Assembly: GCA_029891385.1 (NCBI GenBank)
Contig: CM057225.1
Span: 77,835,887 to 77,899,886, forward strand
DNA: 64,000 bases
Direction: 5' to 3'
DNA from: Erythroxylum novogranatense
Taxonomy: Eukaryota; Streptophyta; Magnoliopsida; Malpighiales; Erythroxylaceae
The notes beneath the pieces are model-generated. The model had not been told where the DNA came from and searched no databases. It saw only the letters and a list, made by a program, of their open reading frames with translations. Below, piece after piece: positions 13,261 to 24,755 of the stretch; position 1 is the stretch's first letter, and every line of letters begins with the position of its first letter. The position numbers and the translations under genes were made by a program.

Positions 13261-14879
13261 GGTAAGCAACGGTGAGGAGAAAAAATTATTAACTATACAT
13301 GAAAACAAAAGATCATCCTTAAATGATATGTTGTACATCTTCAATTTCTCACATTTTATAAACAAAATTAGATAGGAATTCCTAAATTAAGCTAGATAGG
13401 AAATCGTAAAAGCAAGAATGAAGTTCCAACTGATAGAATCAAAAGCTTTGAAATAAATAATCTTCATATTGTAACTTTAGTTAAGTGTTTTTTTATAGTA
13501 GTTTATGGACTTAGATCATCTCATCATGATTTAAAAACCTAAAAATTTAAGAAATTAACTCATAGTCATGCTATATATTCTCATATTAGCATAAATGAGT
13601 GATGCAACACCTAATATTAAGTATATGTCCAATGGCAATTTAGTAACTAAAAAAATGTTAAAATGTATGAATTTGGCATAAAAGGAAAAAAATGTTAAAA
13701 TGTATGGATTTGGCATAAAAGGCTTGGACATACAAGCATAAACCTTATCTCTAACCTCAACTCTAAATAACTTTTCAATAAACTTCCAGGGTAAAATTTA
13801 ATAAAGACAAGATTTATGGAGCTTTCTAAATAGGAAAACAAACCAAAAGCTTTTTTAAGAATGAAAGATTAGGAGTGGCTATAGTAGGAAGTTCGAGAAT
13901 TATATTTGTACTTATCTTTACTTAGATGAGTCAATACTTGGGGTAACTGAAGTCTTATTATTGACTAAATGAGGTCTTAATTCATAGTTTTAATAATAAC
14001 AAAACATATTACTATTAATGAATTTATTTTTGTTACTATAAGTAGCTCTATTATAACTAAATCAAGTGGCATATGAAAGATAAAGATCAATGGAATGACA
14101 AAGTGAACAAAGAAATCAAATATATCAATTTAACAATTAAGTGATGAAGAAAATGAATAAAATAGGGCACATGTACAATTTAAGTGAAGAATCGATAATA
14201 AAGAAGAATCAAGCATATCAAGACTTATCATAACATTTTACTTATTCCTATAACCTTATTTTGTTATTTCAATTAATTAAGAGATCAATCATTGCTTAAT
14301 TATTTGTATATATGTGACTTTTTGAAACAAAGTACATCTATTTTGGATAACAAATGAATGACTGGGGGAAACTGTCTTCCACCTATATGAAGTGGGATAC
14401 TGGAATTCATTATCAATATGTATGTATGTATTATTAGACATGATAGAGGCAACTATTTAATATTCCAAATAAGCTTAATTGGGCATAATAATTTTCATTT
14501 GCATTTATCAACTTTATTTCAATATTATTACCTTATCTATAATTTTTTTTCTAATGTTGGATGAATATAATTGGTCAAAAAAGAATCATGGCATTGAATT
14601 GAAGCCTCCAAACTTCACAGTGAAGGTTAGAAGATCTAATAGTAAGAGAATATACAAGGAACCAAGTCAATAAAAGGAATCTAGAAAGGGATTTCAAGTA
14701 GCATGTGCAAGATTTGTAGCAATTTGGCCACAATAAGATAACTTGATTAAGTAGAGTCTAACAAAGTTATAGTCAACAAATTGCACCAAGAATATGAAGT
14801 TTGAGTAGCTAGTGTCTCAGCTAATCATTGTCTCAAATGAAGAAGCGACGAATGTCAAAAAGGAAAAGGTTAAACCAAC

Positions 14880-14942
14880 TCATTCACAGAACCAAAGTAG
14901 TTTTAACACATTCACAGAACCAACACATTCACAGAACCAACT
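14880..14942. repeat. Short repeat, CATTCACAGAACCAA x3
   Basis: Three copies of CATTCACAGAACCAA, the last two directly adjacent, followed by diverged CATTTATAAAACCAA units. Local repeat within the CACTA interior. Confidence 0.7.
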
Positions 14943-15128
14943 CCACATTTATAAAACCAAACAATGTTGTAATGAACCTATACATTTATAGGACCACGAT
15001 GGTGATGAGGTATGGTGCACAAGATACAATTATACAATACCTGAAGTAGATGTGATGACAGCAAGGCCGAGCGACGAGCGACGGCCTTCGGTAGCGACAG
15101 AGATCACAACGTTGGCTCACCGAGGACA

Positions 15129-15240
15129 GTGGCACGCTGAGGATGCACGATGGCACGATGATGACACATGGTGGCATGACAATGAAACGCGGTGGCACGA
15201 CGAAGAGGTGTGGTAGGACGATGAAGGGCACGATCAGACG
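15129..15240. repeat. GC-rich 21-22-bp tandem repeat
   Basis: About five degenerate units of the form GTGGCACGAYGANGA, in a GC-rich patch (15056-15300) that contrasts with its AT-rich surroundings. It lies a few hundred bases from the right CACTA terminus, where the promoter and leader of a minus-strand gene would be. Confidence 0.6.
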
Positions 15241-15279
15241 GCGACGACAGAAGAGAGAAAAAATGGGGTTGCGGTGGAC

Positions 15280-15376
15280 GAGGGGGAGGGGGAAGGAAGC
15301 TGCAATCAATTTAGTTTAAATGAAAACAATGCCATTTTCTTTTAAACTAAATTGACTACAGTTTCCTCCCCCTAAC
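15280..15376. repeat. Imperfect inverted repeat near the right CACTA end
   Basis: GGGGAAGGAA plus CAATTTAGTTTAAA on the left arm are mirrored by TTTAAACTAAATTG plus TTTCCTCCCC on the right arm, around a loop of about 25 bp. A transcript could form a long hairpin. Confidence 0.65.
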
Positions 15377-15419
15377 CAAATGACATCATTTTTGTTTTTA
15401 AAAAATTACAAACAAAAAG

Positions 15420-15665
15420 TAAATGACGATATTTACGACTAAAATTTACCAACAGATTACAGTCAATAATCTCAAAACTTATTTCCTCCGCTAAGCATTT
15501 ATTGTGTTGATTTCAATCCATATTTATCGATGGCTATTTTTTCATTACAAATTGAAGAATTTCCCAACAATTTTACCGACAGAACATGATTTTCCATTGG
15601 TAATTTCCAACGGTTATATGTTCGTTGGTAATTGTCTATCGCTAATAACTAACTTTCTTGGAGTA
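15420..15665. repeat. Right subterminal repeat region of the CACTA element
   Basis: Contains TACCGACAGAAC, CCAACGGTTA and GTTGGTAATT motifs, inverted relatives of the left-end array, and ends at the eroded terminus TTTCTTGGAGTA. Confidence 0.65.
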
Positions 15666-15668
15666 TGA

Positions 15669-18052
15669 TGTGATAAAAAAAAGTTATTTTGGAGAGATAA
15701 TGCTCTAAATATATTTCCAATATCATTTCTGTTACTAGTTGACATCACATGGTCTTAATCAATTCTCTAAATCTTGATAAATTTTTTCAGTTGTAACATA
15801 CGATGCTTGTCTACAATCAAAACAAGTTTTTCGTCTACTAATAATACAATCACTAATTATTAGATTGAAACTTTTTCTTAATGATTGATTGAAATGAGTA
15901 TATGGAAATAATTATAATAGTATTAGATTAATAAATAGCACAAATAAAAGTAGAAATAAATCATTTTATGACAAGTTTATGGGGTGGATTCACAATGGTT
16001 AAATCTTAGTAGCATGTGCTTTCTCCTTCCCCCATTGCTTACCTTTTAAATAAAACCATGCGGTGGACCACATGGCTTCTTTACTCTTTGGTTAACTTCT
16101 CTCTAATCTAATCAGTTCACTTCTACAGTGAATTTGTCTATGTTTGTTGACGAGTTGATGATTATGGTTAATTGGTTTATGTACAAAAAAAAATTCCCTT
16201 TCTGAAATAATCTTTATTAGTTGTTAACATATCACTATTTAAAATTGACAACGACTGGTGGATTCAAACTAAGTGAGGTTGCTCTCTCTAACCATATGCC
16301 CTACATGTATAATGCAATCTAACCTAAATGATTAAGTATCAAATGCAAACTACTAACTAACTAAACCAGGAAACAAAAACAGTTAATGGAAAATAGAAAT
16401 CAAAAGATAATCTAATGCGAAAAGAATCAGATTTGACACAAATAATAACCAAATGAAATCAACTAAATTGATCTCAAACCAATGCACGAAAATAAATGAT
16501 GGGGGGGGGGGGTTATCTCGACAATTCGGAATTTAAAGAACAAGAAATTAAACAAGTATAAATCAAAATTTGGAAGAAACTAGAATTGAAAGATTAGGAT
16601 TAAAAAACAAAATTACGAAATCTTGAATTGCAAAGGATTTCTCCAACGAAACCAATTAATTAATTCATCGGACTCTATGAATTATTTGTGTACCATGTTT
16701 ACATAATCACGAATCACCAACTTATTGATTTTATGGTTCTTAAATACAAATCATCACAAACAATCATAGGATTCAAAACTACTAATCCACTTATGTTACG
16801 TACGAGCGCTACAATAGTCGATTTAATGATATTTGCTTGAAAACTTTGACAACTACTATCATCAGTTTAAGACAAAGTTTGAATTCTCTCAGAGTAGTTT
16901 TGACATCTACTATCAACAACTTAGCTATAAATCAATTAATTTGGAAACTACTACCATCAATTAATCAAATAGCGTCCAAAAATCCCTTATAAACCTTAAT
17001 TCTAGATTTTAAGATTTACGAGTTTCAGATTAGCAATTAAAGGATCAGAATTCAAACACATGTCTGCAAATCACGAACACAAGAATCGATTAAGATTAAA
17101 TCCTCATGAATTAATATAGGTTTGAAGGGTATTACCCTTTATAATTGAAATGCAAACTTAGTTACATATACCTTGTAAAAAGAATCTACCAACAAATTCT
17201 CCAAAGAATTTGCGTTGAAAATAGAAAAGAAGAGAAGAAGAATTTCAACTATGAGTTAAGAGAAAAACCCAGAAGAGGTTGAACCTAAAACTAGAGACAA
17301 AATTTGATTTTTATACCCCTCACAATGATGAGGTGGCTGACCTAATTTAGAGACATACAATGAAACATGTTCCTACCAATTTTTCAAGGTCAATTTTGAC
17401 ATTGTATAAAAACCAAACGGTGACAATTTAGGAACTCAAATTTTATCAGTAGCTTTTTCTTTGAGTTAGCTTCAATCTAAGACTTGAATCACTAAATTCC
17501 ACCATCTAAGTCAAAAGTTATGTTTGAAATATTGTCAAAACATCATTCTGGCAATCCAAAATCTAACGCAAATTTTGGGAATTTATTTCCCCTGAATTCC
17601 AGCTTAGAAAAATCTACAATTGGTCTTAAAAAATCTGTCAATGAGTCAAGAATTTAAGTATGAAATTTAAAATTTTTTGGCTAAACCAATCTCGAGATAA
17701 AAATCCTATAATGACTAAAGGCCAAGTCTGGTAGAAACCCAAAAACAGTGCAATTTGAGTCTATTTGTTTCATTTATGCATTTTATGTCAACTAACCTCG
17801 AACAATGCTAAAACATGATAAACTAGCGATAGATGAACATAAAATGAACGTAAATATCTCTTAATCAAGTTTTAAAGATATATGAAAATATGAGTGCATC
17901 AATACTATTCAGTTAAACCTTTATGAATACATATATGATCCTATTATCAATACTATTCAGCTAAACCTTTATGAATACATATATGATCCTATTGCTAGAG
18001 ATACAAAGTGCCCATAACTTAGAATATCACTTATAGTGACACAATGGCTCCA
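15669..18052. other. Intergenic, repeat-like DNA between CACTA and copia-A
   Basis: No credible coding region. From about 16240 to 17900 the sequence has the look of an old LTR or other repeat: a minus-strand TGATGCACTC start at 17901-17892, a 12-G run at 16501, and LTR-like low-complexity text. I could not find matching ends or a TSD. Because copia-A inserted about 180 bp upstream of the WAT1-like start codon, this stretch may include that gene's original distal promoter. Confidence 0.4.
17898..17993. repeat. 48-bp tandem duplication
   Basis: Two almost identical 48-bp units starting ATCAATACTATTCAG (17898 and 17946), with one clear base difference. Confidence 0.85.
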
Positions 18053-18057
18053 ACATA

Positions 18058-18568
18058 TGTTGGTCAATTTTGTCCTTTCCTATAAAGTTGGACAACTATT
18101 AATTGCATTTTTATTTTTAAAAAAATTATTGGTTAAGTTACGTAATTTGATCTAGATAAAGATAATAAAATGACCCAATAAATGATCTAGATTTATGGGT
18201 CAAAGTTTGGGTGTAAAATGGGTCCCAATAAGTGTGGACCAAACCCATATTGGCCTTGTAATGGGGAAGTCTGATGTGAAAGCCATATAAAAGTTAAGGT
18301 CTCTTGCAGTTGCTCATATCAATCATAAAGATAAGGAATCTTTGACCCGTTAGGAGAGCTTAAGTATTGAGAAAATTGTAGAAAGACCTAAACCTCATGT
18401 TGGGAAACAATTTCCAAAAAGGTATTGGGAGATTCGTGATCGTTTGGAGCTCATAATTGACATTGGAATTAGAGATGGAACCAAAATCAGGTATTTTGTA
18501 TTACCTTCATTTTTAATCCTTTCAGGTTTGATTCTGGGTATGTAAAAAGGTCTGTACTACGTATTACA
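18058..18568 (+). repeat. copia-A 5' LTR
   Basis: 511 bp, starting TGTTGGTCAATT and ending GTATTACA. It aligns along its length with 39044-39551 with scattered substitutions. An ATATAAAAG box at about 18285 is a plausible promoter TATA element. Confidence 0.92.
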
Positions 18569-18570
18569 TG

Positions 18571-18582
18571 TGGTATCAGAGC
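18571..18582 (+). promoter_or_regulatory. copia-A primer-binding site
   Basis: TGGTATCAGAGC, two bases after the LTR end; complementary to the 3' end of plant initiator tRNA-Met. Confidence 0.92.
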
Positions 18583-18602
18583 AGTTATGTGATCGGATTG
18601 TC

Positions 18603-20090
18603 AGAAATGAAGGTTTTTTTTATTTTTCATCTCATATAGTTTTCCTCAATTTTTGATTCGTTTTTTAGTTTTTTTTTGTATGTATATAATTACATAAAAG
18701 TGGCATACATAAGGTTAGTTATGAAAAAGATTCAAACGGTAAAAAATGACATCCCAGGATGCCAGAAATTGCCTCTGGCGTTATAAAAGGAGAAAAGGTT
18801 AGGCGCGCGACACTGCTATAGTGCCTCATGAAAGTAGCATGCGGTTGGCATGTGAGGTGCATGCGTTAATCAAACGTCGACACATCGCTCCAGCAAGTGA
18901 AGGACACGACTCACGATTCGCACTCCTACGAGTGTGGGAAGACGGGTGTGTGGTGTGCACACGCTACTTCCATCTATACACATGGCATGCCTGATGGAGG
19001 ACAAATGGCAACATGTGCAACGCTCATCTTTGCGTGATGAACACGAGTTGGATGCATCTAGCCCATCTCGGCACGGGAGTGTGTAACGCACATACGGTTC
19101 TGCACCACACACACTGACGTGGTGCTGACGTCAGTTGTACGGATGGTATAGTAATTTTAAAAAATACAAAAATTTCACATTTTCTGTAAGGGTGGGTCGG
19201 GGTGCTTTGAGTCAATTTTTGGGTTCGAAAAATTCATAAAGTAAAATTTTCTATTTTTATGGATTTATTACATTAGTAATAAATTAAAATTTAACTCCAG
19301 AAAAAGGAATTAAGGTATTCTGAATCCAATTTCAAGTGAATTTTCATGCTTCGGACATCACATGAGGGAGATACTTCAAGTTTTTATGTCTCAGTTATCA
19401 TGTTTAGTGTTCAGTTATCATGAGGTTTTCGTGTCTTGTGTGATCAGTTTGGTGTACGATGACTCACGATAGTCACTCTACTGAGATTTTTCTTTTACGA
19501 AAGTCTCAAATGAAGTTTTTAGAGAATGTCTTCATCATGAGTGTGTGAGAATGAGACTGTGCATTTGAATTTTTGCTTTTTTTTATATGTTACATTATCA
19601 CATACTATATGCTCATAAAGAATGGGAGGATAACATAAAAATGTATCCCTTATGTTTGTGAACTTTTTTTAGTGCTAATGAGGATATAATCACCATATTG
19701 GCCTTTTAAGTCAAAATTTTGAATTGTTCTGCTTACACGTTAGGGGATGTCTCTGGTCTTATGTTTGATTATTCTGCCTACAAGTGTTGACTTTACATAA
19801 GATTTTGAGATGTGCATAAAGGCATTGGATAGAGGAAAGGCGTTGCTTGAATTATCTATTCGCCCACAGGCAGTAGTGTCATGAGAGTTGATGATTTGTA
19901 CTTTGATCGCTTTTATTTGAAGGTGTAGTTGCATTTATTATGTATTTAGCCCATAGGTTTTTCATAATATGTGTGATAAGATTTTCAGTAAAGATACTAT
20001 TTAATGGCTCGGAGTATTGTTGTTGTCCTACATTTGTGCTGATTTAAACATTACCATCTTGAAGTCACCTTTTTAGTCAACAAAATCAGT
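18603..20090. other. copia-A leader region, no gene recognised
   Basis: About 1.5 kb between the PBS and the first gag-like codons, long for this class. A GC- and CpG-richer patch at about 18775-19150 differs from its flanks and may be a further insertion, but I could not define ends. Confidence 0.4.
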
Positions 20091-20092
20091 GT

Positions 20093-23042
20093 CACCATTG
20101 AAACCCTATCCGGTTTCAATATAAAGAAGTGGACGAAGGATGTATTGAATGCTAAGGAGATAGCTGATGATGATATGACCATACAGATAGATAGACCATC
20201 TTCACCTACATCCATGAGCTTGAGAGTTCATAAAGCAGCCAATAAAGCCTAGGATTGGTCTAACATATTATATATGATGACCATTAAGAGATCCATTCCT
20301 AACCATCTGCTAAGTGGACTTCCGGACATAGGCATAGTGAAGGAGTTTCTTGATAATGTCTCTCAAAGGTACATAGTCTGATCTACTGTTGAGACAAGTT
20401 CCTTGATGAAGGAATTATTCTCTATAAGGTATATGAGAGAAAAGGGGAGTAAAGTAGTTCATATCAAGGACAAAACCAAATAAAAGGAAAGAGAAACTGA
20501 TGGTTCACATCAATGAAAAAGTGGAAGTAATATCTATAGGGGATGTATGCACTGAACTTTGTTGTAAGATTCATTTGGATTTCACATGACACATGTTATA
20601 TGTGATCTTTTAATCAATTTTGGACAAAGAGGATTAATGTTTTGTATATAATGCTTCTGTTGTATATTTTTTTTAATGTAGAACATAATGGTACAACTTT
20701 CCTATCATATGGTTTGTATAGAATGTGTCTTACCTCGAATTAGATAAATGTTTCTTCGTATCTTGCTAAACAAGTTATGAAATGAAGGACCCTAATAAAT
20801 AAGAATTCATACCTGGTGTGGCATAAAAGTTTAAGCCACATTTCTAGAGCTAGGGTTGAGAGATTGATCAAGAAAATAATTTCTCAACTCTAGATTATGA
20901 TGATCTAGGAACATGTGTCAACTATTACAAGAGTAAGTTGATTAATAAGGATATTGAGGTCAACTAATACTTTTGACTTGTTAAGTCTGATACATAAAGA
21001 TATCAGTAGATCTTATACAGTTGCATTGTGCAATTTTAAATGTATTCTGACATTTGTTGATGATTATTCCCTTTATAGTTATGTATTCTTGCTTAAAGAT
21101 TGAAGGTTGATAACTAATTAGGAAAATTCATCAAGATAGTTAGATTTAACCATAGAGGAGAATATCATGGCAAACATGGTATTTCGGGACTCGAAAAGGT
21201 CTATTTGCCAAATATTTGGAATTAGTTAGAATAGTGACTTAGTTCATTATGCCAAGCAGTTTTGAGCAAAATGGTGTGTTGCTGAAAGGCATAACAACAC
21301 CCTAAAGGACTTAAAAAGTCAATGCAGAACATGACTAATCTACCTAATTATTTAAAAGTTTGGAAACACATCTTTTGAGACATTAGTGTATGGGGTTGAC
21401 CTACTAAGGTAATATAATCCTTAAAAAGATAAATAATATGCTCGTTTCCCTTGTTGCTATTTAGTAAAATATCTCGACCACTTTAAGGCTACAACTTTTA
21501 CTATAGAGAAGAAGGGGCTAGAATAGTTGAATCACACACAACTAAGTTTTTGGAATGCCATGTCTATGATGATGGTGGGCCCATTGACCCTTCGGATGAT
21601 AGCAGGGCGGATATTACAGTTATCATGTAACTGCTACTCATATAGTTAGATCCAGTGGAACTAGGTCTTTGTATTGTGTCTGTACAAGAACAAGAACCCA
21701 TACCTATAGACAGAGGTTTTTAGGGGTACAAGATCTAATACAGTTAAGTGAATCCACTAGAATGAGATGACCTGTTATCCTATCTAATTAAATAGTCTAT
21801 CAGGTGTAAAGGACTATGCTCTAAGATATGTTACAAATCCAGTTACTTTTACAGAAGCTGTTTCTAGACCTAATGCAGATGGGTGGTGGGATGCAATGAA
21901 TCACAAGATACAAGCCATAGAGCATAGTAAGGTTTGGGAGCTAGTTGATTTGCAGCAAAACTGCAAACTCAATAGTTGTAAATGAATTTTAAAGACCTAA
22001 AGGATTTCAGGATAAAGTTCAACGATTTATATGCTCACTCACTTGCCTAATGGTTCACTCAGAGAGAAAGGTTGACTTTATGTTATCTTTTCTCTCGTAT
22101 TCTTGTAAGATACGTTTTAAGTAATTAAGACAATTGAAGCTCATGATGATATAGAGTTACATCAAATGGCTGTTAAAACCGCTTTCTTAAGTAAAGACCT
22201 TTATGAAGAGGTCTATATGGTACAGCTTGAAAGATTTCAGGATCCAGATAGAACTGACATGGTTTATGAGTTATGCAGATCAATATATGGTTTACATCAA
22301 ACCTTCCAAAAGTAATACCTTACATTTGATGAGGTTTAGCCTCTTTCAGCTTCATGGAAAATAAAATTAAAAAGATGCTTATACTATGAGGTCAAGGGTA
22401 CCAAAGTTATCTTCCTATTATTGCATGTGGATGATATATTGCTCACATCAAATTACTTGACCATGTTGTATGAGGTTAAGCAACTTTTGGTTAAGAACTT
22501 TGACATGAAGGACCTTAGTGTAGAATCTTCTGTCCTAAGTTTTCAGATTCACCGAGACATAACTCAACACTCATTAGATTTCTTATAGAATACAGTTTAG
22601 TGAGTACTGAGAGACTAAAGGGAATTAAGGATTATATGTTAACATATATCATAGTCAACAGATTAAATTCAAATTTTAACTATTTGTCTGGATGATCGAA
22701 AGTCCACTTAAATTTACAGTTTTAAGTTTGCAGATGGTACAATGTAATGGAAGTGTGTCAAATAGACATAGGTAACTTCCTCGACTATGCATGCAAAGTG
22801 CATACTATGGGGCTGTTTTACAAATGGTTTAGTTCAGAAACTTGATTTCTGAGCTGTTTATGGTTGATTTAGTGGCTAGACCTATTTGGTTATACTGTAG
22901 TAATCTTCTTGCCGTGTTGTTTAATAACAAAAAAAATATCATAAGGTTTTAATATTTAAAGGTCAATTATTTAGTCATAAAGGTGTTGATACGAAAAGAT
23001 GACATTAAGGTTTGGAGCATTTAAGGACTGAGGAATTGTAAG
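20093..23042 (+). pseudogene. copia-A gag-pol polyprotein, degenerate
   Basis: Fragments appear in the expected order with many stops and shifts. Gag: KKWTKDVLNAKEIAD at about 20129, then IKRSIPNHLLSGLP. Integrase: LTFVDDYSLYSYVFLLKD at about 21045 and a diverged catalytic-core end near 21250-21330. Reverse transcriptase: DADGWW-like block at about 21880, ELHQMAVKTAFL at about 22160, and the active-site block KVIFLLLHVDDILL, where the usual YVDD reads HVDD (22424-22435). RNase H continues to the LARD insertion at 23047 and resumes at 38180. It would have made a polyprotein for reverse transcription and integration; it is dead. Confidence 0.85.
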
Positions 23043-23883
23043 TTGATTGTAACACCCCACACCCGTAAGACCCGAACCCGATATCGTTGGTGATATCCGA
23101 GTCCGTGTCCCACGAGAGTGGCGTACTACATCAGTCGATTTAAAATTCAGATACACTTTTTTTATAGCCATTAACTCCACGTTCACACGGCAAACACAGT
23201 AAGTAAATAAAATCCGTATTCAATATAAACCCGTTTGATTATTACGGTCATCCAAGAATAATTACAATCATCAATGCAAGAAAACATTAATACCACAAGG
23301 CTCAAGAAAATACAATGCCTTGTTATACGGTGATTGCGAATACGGTTTACTAAGACACTAATGCGATACCGAACTGATCCCGACCTCTAACCTTTACTCG
23401 CTCTACATGAGACATACTCCGTGTCAACCGGGGTATTCTTCAGGACCTGAAAAATAGATGCAAATTTTGGGTGAGTTTTGCGAACTCAGTGAGAAACCAT
23501 CATCGATGGTTCACCCAAATCATGCATTACGCCCATGGCGTACAGTACAGTCCAATAATAATCAATCACCAGTAAATAGTCAATAACAATGTCCAGTAAC
23601 AGAAAACCATTCACAGTAATTCATGCCATTAAAAAAAAAACAGTACATGTCACAGAACAGTCATTTATGCGAATGCAATGCATATGTGACTCTTTCCAGT
23701 TATTCAGTATTGTGCCCAAGTGCTCAGTCAGTGTTCAGTGGGGACGCGTCAGGGATTTCTCCCCTCGGGCTCGAGGCGGTCGACAAATATGAGAGCTCAA
23801 GCTCTTATCGAAATAATAGCAACTGGGCACGCCCATTATCGATCATGCAATTATGCATGCGGCAAGATTTAGTAAATATGCGA

Positions 23884-24025
23884 TTTGGCTATAAAGCCCG
23901 ATGTATCGAGAAATCCACAATATGGCTATAAAGCCCGGTGTATCACCAATCCACAATATGGCTATAAAGCCCAGTGTATCAGTCAGTGTTCAGTATGATG
24001 GCTATAAAGCCCAGTCTATCAGTAT
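23884..24025. repeat. LARD LTR A tandem repeat with TATAAAG cores
   Basis: Four units containing GGCTATAAAGCCC about 37 bp apart; LTR B has the same array at about 31585-31720. Each core is nearly self-complementary and contains a TATA-like string, so it could be promoter- or processing-related; that is speculation. Confidence 0.8.
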
Positions 24026-24611
24026 CAGTAAAATCATACAATACAATCCCATACATGCCAGTAGTCATACAGTACTCATTCAATTCACTTTTGCACGTAA
24101 TTCACGTTAAGCATGTACACAACCAGAAATTTGAGAAACCAACTAGGTTACTCACCTATTACTTCGAGCTAATGCCGGAAGTCTCGTGACGTCGGTCGTC
24201 GACGCTCAATTGGGCCTCTATATGAATCGAAAAAGCACGAGTCACTAAATATGAAATTTGTGCTCATGTTGATGAGATATGCATGTTCATGAATTCTCGG
24301 TCCCAATTCAATATTTTCCCATAATAAAATTCTATCAAAAATTAGAAATCCATAGGCGCTAACGGTGCGCAATTCGGACCTCTATAGGTCCTCGATTAAA
24401 TAAAGCAGTGTTTACATGTTCCGTCGATAGGGCTACGTCAAATTCCGTCTAAAATTCCCGTTTTCTCATAATATGAAATTAAATATTCAACGAATCCGAT
24501 GCCTCTGGAATCAGGTTAATCGGACGTCGGACGGAAAGAAATTGACAAAAGAACAATCGGATCAATTAATACCAAATAAAATTCAAGAATAAATAAAAAG
24601 TATACCCATGC

Positions 24612-24755
24612 TTTGCCTCATGGGCGAGACGCCCGCCCTCAGGCGGATACACCTCGCTTGTCGCGGGCGAGGCGTCGCCTCGCGACCAGCCCTTAATCTC
24701 GCCTCGCGAGGCGAGATGTCGCCCTCGCGAGACGGCGAGTTTGTCTCGCCTCTGC
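24612..24755. repeat. CpG-rich palindromic cluster in LARD LTR A
   Basis: Repeated CTCGCGAGGCGA-type strings form many overlapping palindromes in an otherwise AT-rich LTR. The LTR B counterpart (about 32325-32455) differs in unit number and lacks one CGCGAGGCGAGATGT block. The antisense Arg-rich ORFs here are composition artefacts. Confidence 0.8.

Larger units (their letters stand above)
12070..15055. other. Non-coding 5' half of the CACTA element
   Basis: About 3 kb of AT-rich sequence without convincing coding on either strand. In a complete element this stretch would carry the catalytic transposase gene, so it appears deleted or eroded. Short repeats and candidate 5' UTR donors inside it are listed separately. 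Confidence 0.5.
307..15665 (-). mobile_element. CACTA (En/Spm-type) DNA transposon carrying two solo LTRs
   Basis: The left end is CACTACAAGAAAAA, the typical CACTA terminus. The right end, read on the minus strand, is TACTCCAAGAAAG, an eroded match (two differences in the first nine bases). The flanking 3-bp duplications are GGA (304-306) and TGA (15666-15668), one mismatch. Both ends have subterminal arrays of short motifs such as CCAACGGTT (496-504 and 15607-15615) and CGGTAAATTT. The element encodes an accessory transposase on the minus strand, but I find no catalytic TNP2-type transposase, so it looks non-autonomous. Removing the two solo LTRs leaves roughly 6.2 kb. Strand is that of the gene. 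Confidence 0.82.

Noticed and set aside
16240..17901. A complete LTR element in the intergenic stretch
   Set aside because: A TGATGCACTC start is visible on the minus strand at 17901, but I found no matching end, TSD, PBS or coding, so I list it only as repeat-like.
18870..19215. Cys-rich minus-strand ORFs in the CpG-richer patch
   Set aside because: Overlapping frames with no family resemblance or splice or promoter support.
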